Positions 47,310 through 58,329 of a stretch of 64,000 nucleotides of DNA are shown piece by piece. Source of the DNA: Megalonaias nervosa (lineage: Eukaryota; Mollusca; Bivalvia; Unionida; Unionidae); NCBI GenBank assembly GCA_016617855.1, contig JAECUM010091457.1:632-64631 (forward strand). The letters run 5' to 3'. The notes beneath the pieces are model-generated. The model had not been told where the DNA came from and did not search any database. It saw only the letters and a list, made by a program, of their open reading frames with translations. Within the stretch, counting starts at the first letter, position 1. Each line of letters starts with the position of its first letter. Both the position numbers and the translations under genes were made by a program.

Positions 47310-47725
47310 ACATCATTGTATTTGTCAGTAGTATCTAGGTACAGTTTGGAATTGGCATCATTGTACCTTGTCAGTAGTATCTAGGTACATTTTGGGCTTC
47401 AATATTTACAAATTTATGCCTTTATCAAGCCACAGCCATTCAGTTCCAAGAAGGTATTTTCAAGACATGAATTGTTTGTGCTCTTAAGCCAATTACTCGT
47501 AAGAGTTGCAAGCTAATTAATTAATAGGTGATGACAAATTTCCCTTATTTATCCACATTCACCCAATGATAGCATCTTTTTTAAGTTAGGAAAGCAGTAT
47601 GCTATGATAGGCCACCCCAATGTTTTCGACGAGTTTCTGTAACTATCCCTGTGCACTTGTCAGAGAAGATATATTGTAAGTGTGCCATTCTTTCCAATAA
47701 TAGTTCTATTGAAGAAATATGTTAA
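47310..47725. other. intron 10 sequence with one short duplication
   Basis: 'atctaggtacagtttgg' type phrases are duplicated at 47290-47395. Otherwise nothing recognised. Confidence 0.5.
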
Positions 47726-47730
47726 GTAAT

Positions 47731-47951
47731 TACTGTGTATACTTGCTTTTCAGTCAAGTCCAACTGCAAACAACACAGACCCTCACCTGCCTTTGCATTA
47801 TATGCCAGCAATTCATGGTCTGTTTTGTTTGTTCTACTGATTACTCTTAACAAGCTGCAAAGACTTAGATCTGCTGATGCATTATGCAATGGAAGATCTG
47901 GGTCAGTACAGTTTGCAGTTGGATTTGACTTATATGTGAGAATATATGGTA
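47731..47951 (-). mobile_element. ~221-bp foldback/MITE-like element, copy 2
   Basis: Same family and length as 24936-25157, inverted relative to it. The ends are 'tactgtgtatacttgctttt' and 'gagaatatatggta'. Inside are 'caactgcaaacaacacagac' on the left and its diverged complement 'cagtttgcagttgga' on the right. The internal 'attatgcaatggaagatctg' is shared with copy 1. Confidence 0.7.
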
Positions 47952-48177
47952 ATAACACCTTGAGGCTTGAGGGGTCATTTAAAAGGATATTATATTTGTT
48001 ATGATTAATGCAGTCTCTAAACAAGTTATACGTTCAGAGCGAACAATTATCAACACAGCATCAGAACCTTTGAGTCTGTAGACTTTCTTTTGATGTAGAT
48101 CTGTAAAGACTATTTCTTAGCATTAATGACAATCAGTAAGAAAATAAAGTGACAAAAATGTTGCACTCAGTTAACAG

Positions 48178-48400
48178 AAATAGGACCAATAAGGCATACT
48201 AAAATGGGACCAATAAGGCATACTGAAATGTAACCAATACCGCATGCTGAAATGGGACCAATAAGGCATACTGAAATGGGACCAACAGGGCATACTGACA
48301 TGGGACCAATAGGGCACACTGAAATGGGACCAATAAGCATACTGAAATGGGACTAATAAGGCATACTGAAATGGGACCAGTAAGGCATACTGAAATGGAT
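48178..48400. repeat. 24-bp minisatellite
   Basis: Nine to ten units of 'gggaccaataaggcatactg' plus 'aaat'. Confidence 0.95.
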
Positions 48401-48544
48401 GCGACAAATCAGCTCAGTTTGCCAAAACGATGACACACGCTGACATGATTTGATGCTGTGATCAAAGAAATTAGAAATGTTTGTTTTGTCATGGTCAGCT
48501 TATCCTAGGTAGCATATCCTAGGTACCTGATTAGGAGAAATAAA

Positions 48545-49285
48545 GGAAAAGCTGTTGTAAGATGGCATTAAATGACTTCTTGAAAAACAATATGTACAAG
48601 AAAAGTGGTTGGAAGACAGCTTTGAAAGACCTCTTGAAAAAAATATGTACAAGAAAAGCTATTGTAAGACTGCATTGCCTGATTGTAAGACAGCATTGAA
48701 TGACTTCTTGAAGAACTGTATGTACAAGAAAAGTTGTTGTAAGGCAGCATTACCTGACTTCTTGAAAAACACTGTACAAGAAATGCTGTTGTAAAACAGC
48801 ATTGCCTATCTACTTTAAGAAAACTGTATGTACAAGAAAAGTTGTTGCAAGACAGCATTACCTGATTGTAAGACAGCATTGAATGACTTCTTGAAAAACA
48901 GCATATGCAAGAAAAGTTGTTGTAAGACAGCATTACCTGACTTTTTGAAAAACAGTATGTACATCTAAATTGTAAGACAGCATTGTCTGATTGTAAGACA
49001 GCATTGCCTGACATATTGAAAAACTGCATGTGCAAGAAAAGTTTTAAGTTAGCATTGTCTGAGATCTTGAATATCTGCATGTACAAGAAAAGTTGTTGTA
49101 AGATAGCATTGCCTGACTTCTTGAAGAGCTGTGTGTACAAGATAAATTGTTGTAAGATAGCATTGCCTGACTTCTTGAAGAGCTGTGTGTACAAGATAAA
49201 TTGTTGTAAGATAGCATTGTCTGACATCTTGAAGAGCTGTGTGTACAAGATAAATTGTTGTAAGACTAGTTGTGTGTAAGTGAGT
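48545..49285. repeat. 54-bp minisatellite
   Basis: About 13 units containing 'tgttgtaagacagcattgcc' and 'tgacttcttgaaaaactgta' plus 'tgtacaagaaaagt', with several internally deleted units. Open frames on both strands simply read the 54-bp (18-codon) repeat. Confidence 0.95.
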
Positions 49286-49614
49286 TGAACCAGTTTTAGA
49301 CAGCCAAATGCCTTTTTGTTTTGTTTGTATTATCACATAGCAAGGTACATGTATCACTTTCCATATCTGATATTGGTGTCATCATCTATGCTAAAAGTAT
49401 GTATTCTGGTTCTTTACAGGTCATATAACACAAACTGGGACATAATGTAAAATTGATACTGTGTTAATGATAGGACTTAATACTGTTTATTTTATGAAAT
49501 AATAATTCATAGTGCTTATTTTATGAATTTCTGTTTATCATTGCTAAAATAACAGGTATTGGAAAGGATGTCTACAAAAAGATTCATTATATGGTATTTT
49601 TACATTTCCATTAG

Positions 49615-49764
49615 GATTATTTGCGGGAACAGCCAGACAGCATCAATTCAGTAAACCTGGTGTCAGATACAACACAGTTCCTGAGTATCTTGTACTCCAA
49701 TGTGAATGACAAGTCTGTTGAACTCATCACACAATTGTTTGACACACTGGTCAGAATGACCTCG
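49615..49764 (+). CDS. IP3R-like gene, exon 11 (RIH-associated domain)
   Basis: A 150-nt exon, phase 0 both ends, between 'tttccattag' and ACCTCG|GTCAGT. It encodes DYLREQPDSINSVNLVSDTT, QFLSILYSNVNDKSVELITQ and LFDTLVRMTS. The NLVSDTTQFLSIL piece parallels NLVCETLQFLDCI, and NDKSVELITQLFDTL parallels NEKNVALINQTLETL of IP3R1. The long glycine-rich insertion of IP3R1 between these two is absent. Strongest single exon for calling an IP3 receptor rather than a ryanodine receptor. Confidence 0.95.
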
Positions 49765-49969
49765 GTCAGTATTTGTAAAATAAATTTTTAAACACTTGTT
49801 TTAACAGATAGTGGGCCACTTAGGAATATGCAGCACCCATAGGTAGCAGTGTTGCCAATATCAAAATTTTTAATCCTCAAGATTGTAGTTTGTAGTGTTT
49901 TGGACTGTCCAACTTATAGATGCAGGTGTATTGTTGGACTTTCTGGTCAAAGTGTTATAAATATATTAA

Positions 49970-50800
49970 TTATAGTGTTATAGTGCTTATAATAGCACAG
50001 TTCACTGTCAAGATGGCAAAGGTAGTGTTATTTTACTTATAATAGCAAGGTTGACTGGCAAGATGACAAAAGTAGTGTTATTCTGCTTATAATAGCAAGG
50101 TTGACTGGCAATATGGCAACAGTAATAGCAAGGTTGACTGGCAAGATGGCAAAGTTAGTGCTATTCTGCTTATAATAGCACAGTTCACTGGCAAGATGGT
50201 GAAGGTAATGTTATTCTGCTTATAATAGCAAGGTTGACTGGCAAGATGGCAAAGGTAGTGTTATTCTGATTATAATAGCAAGGTTGACTGGCAAGATGGC
50301 AAAGTTAGTGCTATTCTGCTTATAATAGCAAGGTTGACTGGCAAGATGACAAAGGTAATGTTATTCTGCTTATAATCGCACAGTTCACTGGCAAGATGGT
50401 GAAGTTAGTGTTATTCTGCTTATAATAGCAAGGTTGACTGGCAAGATGTCAATGATAATAGCAATGTTGACTGGCAAGATGGCAAAGTTAGTGTTATTCT
50501 GCTTATAATAGTAAGGTTGACTGGCAAGATGTCAATGGTAATAGCGAGGTTGACTGGCAAGATGGCAAAGGTAGTGCTATTCTGCTTATAATAGCACAGT
50601 TCACTGGCAAGATGGAAAGGTAGTCACTATTATGCTTATAATAGCAGAGTTCACTGGCAAGAAATAAAGCACAGTAAACTGGCAAGAAATAGACTGTTAT
50701 ACTACATATAATAACAAGGTTCACTGGCAAAATGGCAAGGAGTAATGTTATATTGCATATAATGGCAAGGTTCACTAGCAGTAATGCAAGAAATAGTGTT
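49970..50800. repeat. 50-bp minisatellite
   Basis: About 16 units containing 'ttattctgcttataatagca' and 'aggttgactggcaagatggc'. Some units lack the ttattctgcttataa half. 'aggttgactgg' and 'cagttcactgg' variants are interspersed. Confidence 0.95.
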
Positions 50801-50809
50801 ATAATATTT

Positions 50810-51330
50810 GCCATATTAATTTTCAACACTGAGTAGTGAGTATTGATGAATCTTTGCTGACCTTCAACTTTCATGGAAAGATGGGGTACATACCAGTGCT
50901 AAGACTGGTAAGTAAACAGCTACTTAATATTCTGGGATGAGGCTGGGACTTTCTTTCTAGCCTGGATATTTGTCAGACTTTCAAAGGTTGTATTTTATAA
51001 AATATTACAGCTCCCCACCCCACACAATGGATTACTCAAATGCTCTGAAAATTATATGTTTGGTCCCTATCTTTTGCAGTGAAATGAAAGTCATGGTATG
51101 GAATGAAAAGAATTAGAATGCATTATGAACACAAATGAAACAATGAATACATTGTTTGAGATAATGGAGAATGTTAGTGCAAAACACAATGCAATGAATT
51201 ATAAACAAAGAGGGAATGAAACATATATGCATTTCAGTTATTTTTAGTTTTTCAATAAATTTCTATATTCAAAGCCATTTCCCATGACAATCCATGTTGA
51301 TGCTCTTGTTAAACAATATTTATGTTTCTA
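50810..51330. other. intron 11 sequence, nothing recognised
   Basis: AT-rich, no array or exon. Confidence 0.5.
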
Positions 51331-51339
51331 CCCTTGATC

Positions 51340-52370
51340 AGATAGTGATATTGAATAGTGACTACCCTTGAACAGATAGTGATATTGAACACTGGCTACC
51401 CTTGAACAGATAGTTGTATTGAATAGTGGCTACCCTTGAACAGATAGTGATATTGAATAGTGGCTACCCTTAACAGATAGTGATATTGAATAGTGGCTAC
51501 CCTTGAACAGATATTGATACTGAATAGTGGCTACCCTGGAACATATAGTTGCATTGATTAGTGACTACCCTTTAACAAATAGTGATATTAAATAGTGGAT
51601 ACCAATGAACAGACAGTCACATTGAGGTCTAACTACCCTTTAACAGATAGTTGTATTGAGTAGTGACTACACTTTAACAGACAGTCATATTGAATAGTGA
51701 CTACTCTTTAACGGACAGTTGTATTGAGTAGTGACTACCTTTGAACAGACAGTCGTATTGAATAGTGACTACCCTTGAACAGTTGTATTGAGTAGTGATT
51801 ACCCTTGAGCAGACAGTTGTATTGAGTAATGACTACTCTTGAACAGATAGTGATATTGAGTAGTGACTATCCTTAAACAGATAGTGATATTGAATAGTGA
51901 CTACCCTTTAATAGACAGTTGTATTGAGTAGTGACTACCCTTTAACAGACAGTTGTATTGAGCAGTGACTACCCTTTAACAGACAGTGATACTGAGTAGT
52001 GACTATCCTTTAACAGACAGTGATATTTAGTAGTGACTACCCTTTAACAGACAGTTGTATTTAGTAGTGACTACCCTTTAACAGATAGTGATATTGAGCA
52101 GTGACTACCCTTTAACAGACAGTTGTATTGAGTAGTGACTAATCTTTAACAGACAGTGATATTGAGTAGTGACTACCCTTTAGCAGATAGTGATATTTAG
52201 TAGTGACTACCCTTTAACAGACAGTTGTATTAAGTAGTGACTACCCTTGAACAGACAGTTGTATTGAGTAGTGACTACCCTTTAACAGACAGCGATATTG
52301 AGTAGTGACTATCCTTTAACAGAGAGTTGTATTGAATAGCAAGTACCCTTTAACAGATAGTGATATGGAT
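51340..52370. repeat. 34-bp minisatellite, ~30 units
   Basis: Units of 'acccttgaacagatagtgat' plus 'attgaatagtgact', with two variant classes (gatagtgat / gacagttgt). Divergence is moderate. Confidence 0.96.
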
Positions 52371-52390
52371 GCAATTTGTATCTGTTAATT

Positions 52391-53208
52391 GTTACGAGTT
52401 GGTGCTCTTAAAATAAGTTACAGAAAAGAGTGAAAAACAATAAGCTTTGTAAAATTAAAAAAATAATTTATTTTCCTAGAATACAAGGTGAAAATAAAAA
52501 GAAGAACATACTGTGATGTGAATTAAAACCCAAAATTATACTAGAATTACAGATACAAGTCCTAATAATTTAAAGTTCTAAATAAACTTTAGTATGAATC
52601 CAAATTAAATCCAACACTGAAAGCATTGATGTGTCTACAATGACCTGCATAATGCTGATGTACCAACAGACATTTGTTGGATCATAATAATAATATCTGA
52701 GAATATATCCTTTTATTTGTATATCACTAAAAGTCCAAGTCTCTATTTCCAAGAATGTTATCAGAGCACTTTTTTTTCTCAAGAGAAAAATCACTTGAAT
52801 AATTTGAAGAAATAAATTCCAGCCCAAAAAGTACTGGACACAACAATAATACAAATTGATTCTGCTAGATCTTAAAGCATGACAGACTTTCAGAAAAACG
52901 TCAGTTATATGACAGACACAAAGCAAAATCCCAGATGAGGGTCATAAGTACATTATTCTGGAAGGAATAGAAAAGTCTTAGTTATAATTAGAAAGTCCAT
53001 CACCAAAATTACAATAAAACATAAGACAATCATCATACAGTCTAGCTATAAAAAAGTACAATGTCCTTGACACAGCTTATGATAATGATCTCCACTCTGA
53101 GAAAGAAAAAAGTTGTTTACCAAAACTGTCAATGATTTTGGACAAGGTCAGCCACTTCATACAATGTTTCAGTACCCACAGCATATAATGAAATAAATAA
53201 AAACTAAT
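52391..53208. mobile_element. TGTTACG interspersed repeat, copy 2
   Basis: Starts 'tgttacgagttggtgctctt' right after the 34-bp array and shares 'aataagctttgtaaaatta', 'aataatttattttcctagaa' and 'acaagtcctaataattt' with copies 1 and 3. More diverged than either. It directly abuts copy 3 in the same orientation. Confidence 0.65.
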
Positions 53209-54105
53209 GTTACGTGTCAAGGCTCATACAAAAGTAACAAGAAAAGAGTGAAGCCAACAAGCTTTGTAAAATTTAACACATAATTTATTTTCCCAGAAAA
53301 ACAAGGTAAAAATGAGAAAAAGGACTTACGGTTTATGAATCAAATCCAAAATTAATCCAAGAATTAAAAAATAGAAGTCCTATCAATGAAAAGTCCTAAA
53401 TGAATCTGTGCTTGAGTCCTGATGAAATCAAAATGGAGGGTGATGACGTATGTCATGACCTTCAAAGTGTTGCCGTGTCAACAGATCCTTGTTGAATCAC
53501 AGAAAATAATATTCCAGTTTAGAATTTCTGAATAAATTTTGATAAATTTCCTTGTCCAAAATTTCTGTGTGAACACTAGTATTTTTCAGGGAAAGAATCA
53601 ATAATTCCATAAAATAAAAATTCAGCTCAAACTGGTCACAACAAGACACCTTTTAAGTGTCAGATTTTTAGCCCAACTGGCTAGTTCGTCTCAAGAAAAC
53701 GGTTATACAGTAAGCTAAGACACAAAACAGATTTCTGTATGAGTGTCACATGGTCACCTTCTAGAACAACATAGAATATTTTTTTCATGCTAATTATCAT
53801 GTACTCAAGGTATGGCCTTGATTCTGCTAAATGAATTTTACTCTTAGAATGAATAAAAATTTTTTTTTTAAAGTTGTTTACTAGAACTCTCTATCTAATT
53901 TTGTAATCAAGGTCAGAAACTAGATACAATGTTTCAACTACTGGTTGTTTATCAGGTCAAACAGAATTGAACCAAAATTTCTATAAAAAAAAATCAAATC
54001 CAGTAGACAAAGTTATCATTACAATAACATGTAATGAAATAAAAAAAAATTTAAAAAATTTAGAACTAACAAACAAGTAATTAAATTACATATACATAAC
54101 ACTAA
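53209..54105. mobile_element. TGTTACG interspersed repeat, copy 3
   Basis: Begins 'tgttacgtgtcaaggctcat' and keeps 'gccaacaagctttgtaaaat', 'aggacttacggtttatgaat' and 'gggtgatgacgtatg', ending near 'aattacatatacataacact'. It matches copy 1 (26429-27362) over most of its length with scattered substitutions. No protein domain. Confidence 0.75.
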
Positions 54106-54109
54106 CTAA

Positions 54110-54785
54110 AAATAAAAGCTGAGCAAATTAAATATACATAACATAATATGATAATTATGACTGCAATTTATATCTGCAGAATGCCTTGACTAATTTGTTA
54201 AAAAAATTATTAATTATTAGTTAAGTATTATAGAGCTAAGCAAACTTAACATATGGACCTATTATGTTGATGGCATCTTTGAGACAAGTTTACTGGTCTT
54301 GAAACCATGATATCATTTATATTGTCAATTTAGGTCATGACACTAATTTTGAACTGCACTTACAGGTATGTTGTAAATATGATAACTCAAATATATAAGA
54401 AGATATTATATTTTACCGTATTTTGGCATGCTGAAGTTTTTCAAGAATAATTTATATGGCTTAACTACGCAGCAGTAAAAAAAATAGACAGAATAAAATG
54501 AATTTGTTGTGGATTCCTGATTTCAGTCATGCAATTGTACATTTAGGTGACCCCTCTATGGAAGGCTTGGGGGAGGAGAGGAGGAAAAAATTTACTTAAT
54601 CTGTTTGTTTTATTAATGAGTAATGTTAAATATTTATGATTAATGTTAAATATTTGATTGTAGTCATATCTTATGTCTTTTTATGGGAGGAAAATTGAAC
54701 AATCTACACAATGTTTACAGAGCTTTTATTCAGGTGTTCAAAAATAACTTTTTATCAGCAATGAAAATAAGATCAGCACGTTTTC
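54110..54785. other. intron 11 sequence, nothing recognised
   Basis: AT-rich, no array or exon. Confidence 0.5.
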
Positions 54786-54792
54786 TTTTCAG

Positions 54793-54894
54793 GGCAACTT
54801 GATAAACCAGGCCTTAGTGTTTGAAAATAAGATCTGTGACTATATAACCCACATCCTAAGAGTAGGTGCATGCAAGGACTGCTCCACCAGAGAT
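54793..54894 (+). CDS. IP3R-like gene, exon 12 (RIH-associated domain)
   Basis: A 102-nt exon, phase 0 both ends, between 'ttttcttttcag' and AGAGAT|GTATGT. It encodes GNLINQALVFENKICDYITH and ILRVGACKDCSTRD. It corresponds to the segment with the signature GPCxxNQ in IP3 and ryanodine receptors. Here the junction of exons 11 and 12 reads TSGNLINQ, so the NQ is kept but the GPC is lost. Three Cys sit close together near the end. Confidence 0.93.
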
Positions 54895-54899
54895 GTATG

Positions 54900-55474
54900 T
54901 ACATTTTTTTGTTAATATTGAGTTGATATTTATACAAATTTCTACAAGATATAAATCATTTCCAAATTATATAATTAATTATATGCTACACTATGATAAC
55001 AATATGGGTATTTTAATTTGCTTTCTTCCGCCCATACATTTGTGTGTCTGTCCCAAAACTATAGCATATAGTCACAGAACAGAACCTATTAGAAATATGA
55101 TATTTCAAAAGATATGCTGCTTTCATTTTCAGGCCACTACAGCAAACTTTCATTTTTTGTTTTACACATTTTTACACCTTTATGAACATATACATTTTTA
55201 CATTGACCATGTTGACACAATTCAGCAACAAATAGTTGTGTCAGAAATACAAAATGTTGGATTCATGATTTTAATTGTGTTTATGTGTAGATAAAATGAC
55301 AAGATTTTCAAGCCAGTGCAAAATGTTTTATTTGCTTTACACATTTTTCAACTTTTAGACATAACATTTAATTAACAATAGCCTTTGCAAACATCTAGCA
55401 ATGACCACTTTTGGTACTCAAATGAAATTTGGACAGCAGAAATTAAAATAACTGAGGATGGCCTCACCCATAGG

Positions 55475-55475
<1 letters not shown>
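54900..55475. other. intron 12 sequence, nothing recognised
   Basis: AT-rich. A 142-codon open frame starting in exon 12's last bases (54866-55294) lies in a different frame from the exon and is judged chance. Confidence 0.5.

Positions 55476-55479
<4 letters not shown>

Positions 55480-55530
<51 letters not shown>
55480..55530. repeat. (TA)n microsatellite
   Basis: Plain TA run. Confidence 0.95.
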
Positions 55531-55531
<1 letters not shown>

Positions 55532-55598
55532 CATTATATTGCTATGTTAAGCTGTTCCACAGCTAATACAGATAATACCATGTCTGTTTTTTTACCAG

Positions 55599-55697
55599 AT
55601 CTACAGTCTAAAACGGTCCATTGGGACCCTGCTTAAGTCCTTAACAGAGGAGAATCCAAAAGCAAAGGAGGGTGATTCCAATGCAGAATTACCTAAG
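55599..55697 (+). CDS. IP3R-like gene, exon 13
   Basis: A 99-nt exon, phase 0 both ends, between 'tgtttttttaccag' and CCTAAG|GTACAC. It encodes IYSLKRSIGTLLKSLTEENP and KAKEGDSNAELPK. The helix SLKRSIGTLLKSLTE matches the position of the ELKNNASKLLLAIMESR helix after the RIH-associated domain in IP3R1, and the acidic loop after it precedes the PKEL motif completed by exon 14. Confidence 0.92.
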
Positions 55698-55934
55698 GTA
55701 CACACTGTAAATATGTAATCACTTGAAATGATTTTGCTTGTGATAAATGTTAATCAAGCTGATATGAAATATATGTGTTGGTTGTGTACATTTTAATATA
55801 AGCATAGGTCAGTCTGATTTCCTGCACTGTGTTAGACATTTGGACAGTTATGTTGAGACAGGAAATAAGAGGGCATTCCAATCAGAAACAGGAAATTTGC
55901 CTATATCATGTGCAGGGATTATCAAAGGGCGAAA

Positions 55935-56355
55935 CAATTATTTGGCCATGTATAAAAATATATCTGAAAGTGATAGATAACAAAATTATTTTGCCATGTG
56001 TCAAATTGTTTCTGTGTAAAAGTGATAGACAAATAACAAAATTATTTTGCCATGTGTCAAATTGTATCTGTGTAAAAGTGATAGACAAATAACAAAATTA
56101 TTTTGCCATGTGTCAAATTGTATCTGTGTAAAAGTGATAGACAAATAACAAAATTATTTTGCCATGTGCCAAATTGTATCTGTGTAAAAGTGATAGACAA
56201 AATCCAAATTATTTGGCCATGTATCAAATTGTATCTGTGTAAAAGTGATAGAATCCAAATTATTTGGCCATGTATCAAATTGTATCTGTGTAAAAGTGAT
56301 AGAATCCAAATTATTTGGCCATGTATCAAATTGTATCTGTGTGAAAGAGTTAAGC
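55935..56355. repeat. 56-bp minisatellite
   Basis: Seven units containing 'attattttgccatgtgtcaa' and 'attgtatctgtgtaaaagtg'. The later units lack six to nine bases and read 'ttatttggccatgtatcaa'. Confidence 0.95.
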
Positions 56356-56551
56356 AGATAACAAGTTGCAGCTCATTTAACTGTTAAAAATATTTTGGCT
56401 GTTTAATAAAGTGAAGCATGAGATAAACTGGTTCTAGGACTGAGCCATTTATTACATTGCTTGGTCACATGATCCAAAATCCCATGCAAATGTCTTTCTT
56501 GAAATTAGAATTAAAACTTTAGCAATGATGTGAAATGAACAACCTTTGTTG

Positions 56552-56805
56552 TTGTTGTTGTTGTTGTTGTGGGGCTTAACGCCATTTTTCAGCACACGAT
56601 AGGCTATACATGGCGGCCAGTATTAATGGTGGAGGAAGAAACCGGGAAATCGCGGAAAGAACCACCGACCCACGAGAAGCTACTGGCAAGCTTTCTCACA
56701 TATCCACATTCGCCGAATCTTAGACTCGAGCCCACGCAGACAGAGGTGAGATGGCAGTGATCCGTAACGAAGAGCGCTTTAGACCACTCGGCCACTCGGG
56801 GCCCC
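56552..56805 (-). mobile_element. tRNA-derived SINE, minus strand
   Basis: On the minus strand it begins with a tRNA Leu/Ser-like head (GAGTGGCCGAGTGGTCTAAA as A box, GGGCTCGAGTCT as B box). The body ends GGCGTTAAGCCCCACAACAA with an ACA-type tail. A perfect 14-bp target-site duplication AACAACCTTTGTTG lies at 56538-56551 and 56806-56819. Unrelated to the SINE at 25242. The intact duplication suggests a fairly recent insertion. Confidence 0.95.
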
Positions 56806-56869
56806 AACAACCTTTGTTGCAAAGTAGCTAACAGTAATTTGAGGTTTTGTTTGCTCCTGTAACCCATGA

Positions 56870-57940
56870 GGTTTAATGATCATGTGACTAAGCAGTGCTG
56901 CAATCAGATTTAAAAAAATAATTAGTGCATAATCAGTTCTTATGTTGACTTACCAAAGTTGAAAATTGACTTGTTACATATGAGAAAATGCAGACTATTA
57001 AATCAGGAACTGATAGGAACAAAATAACTTCATAGCTTTTATTGAATGGAATTTTATACATTAATAAGTATTTGTTTGGAAAAGTAATTATTCAGCATAA
57101 TTCTAACATTCAACCAAGAGGCAAAATTTGCAATTATAACCTGAATTCATTATTTTATCTATTTATAATTCCAACTTTTATGAAGTAAACGCAATTTCTG
57201 CAATTTGATTGAATGTAAACGGTCACGTGATACTCAAATGGAATTTTTTACACATTCTGCGGACTACTTTTGGTTCCCTGTTTCCATGTCATTTGATTTG
57301 AAGTATTATCTATATTAACCCATTACACTCTAATAATAACAACAACAAAAACCCACCCACCCAATCCTGTGATTTCCAAACAAAATTTACAAAACACAGA
57401 TTAAAATGGACTATTATAAGTTAAAACAATGTAATTGCACAGACCTTCCTACACTCCACCACTCTTCCCTTTTGCCAGTGAAAGAATGTGGTAGGCTTTT
57501 CAAGCCAATCTTCAGAAATTATTGCATTTCACCTCGACAACATGTTACAGCAGTGGTTATTAAAGGTCAGGGTCATATGTCAAAGAAGGGATCTCATTAA
57601 AAATAAACACATTTTTACTTTTGAAAGATTGAAATGCGTAGAAAGTAAAAACAACGTTGCTATAACAACACATGCCATATGCAAGCGTAATTTTAAAAAG
57701 GAAAGGAATAACCTGGTTTTACCACAACAACCATTTTTTATATATTAAAATAATGATCATAACAATATATCACTGGCATGACCCGCTATGACATTCTACC
57801 CCATGTTACCGTATAAAGGATCGATGAATCTTGGCTAGCGAAGATTGGGCTATGTATTATATTGCAGTTAAGAGGCTAATGAAAGAAAACTTTGATCTAC
57901 ATAAAAGTGAATGTTTTGTTGATTAAATATGCTGATCTGA
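56870..57940. other. intron 13 sequence, nothing firmly recognised
   Basis: AT-rich, with a slightly richer part near 57430-57600 holding a 64-codon open frame that I cannot match to anything. Confidence 0.45.
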
Positions 57941-57946
57941 TGTTAG

Positions 57947-58105
57947 AAAGGAAGTAAATTGGAATTATAAGGATTTGAATGATCATGGTTGGGTATTTAT
58001 CCTTCGGACTTTATTTAGTTTGTGAGTGATTAGGTAAAATTTACACACCAATAAATACCCAACCATGATCATTTGATTCCTATAATGTTTACTTTCTTGC
58101 TATCT
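57947..58105. repeat. inverted repeat (hairpin, ~23-bp perfect core arms)
   Basis: 'aatgatcatggttgggtatttat' begins at 57978; its exact complement ends near 58073. Weaker complementarity extends outwards ('ggaagtaaat...attataag' versus 'ctataatgtttactttc'), giving arms of about 50 bases around a loop of about 50. Confidence 0.9.
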
Positions 58106-58222
58106 CCGGAACATACTTTGAGACTATCTCTCACCACATCAAGCTCTTGTAACTCGAAGAACATTTCATCTGTAATCATCACATTGTGAGGCACTGATGA
58201 CTTAGGTGGAATAGCAATTTCT
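58078..58222 (-). pseudogene. unidentified short exon-like frame next to hairpin
   Basis: On the minus strand, after an acceptor-like 'gagcttttccag', about 45 codons are open: IAIPPKSSVPHNVMITDEMF then FELQELDVVRDSLKVCSGDS and KKVNII. Coding-like composition; not recognised. The frame ends inside the hairpin arm. Could be a piece of a transposon gene. Confidence 0.3.
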
Positions 58223-58329
58223 GGAAAAGCTCAACCATTGGATTCTGCACATCAGAAGTCTGTGATAATTGGGGCTGCTTGATCAATAGTGGACATGCTG
58301 CAGTTAGTATATTTACGCTGCTCATGCTC

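Noticed and set aside
54866..55294. 142-codon frame overlapping the end of exon 12
   Set aside because: It starts inside exon 12 in a different frame, crosses the clear donor at 54895 and has AT-rich, non-coding composition.
56740..56805. A tRNA-Leu or tRNA-Ser gene on the minus strand
   Set aside because: Head of a SINE with a 14-bp target-site duplication; there is no proper acceptor stem pairing at the end of the tRNA-like part.
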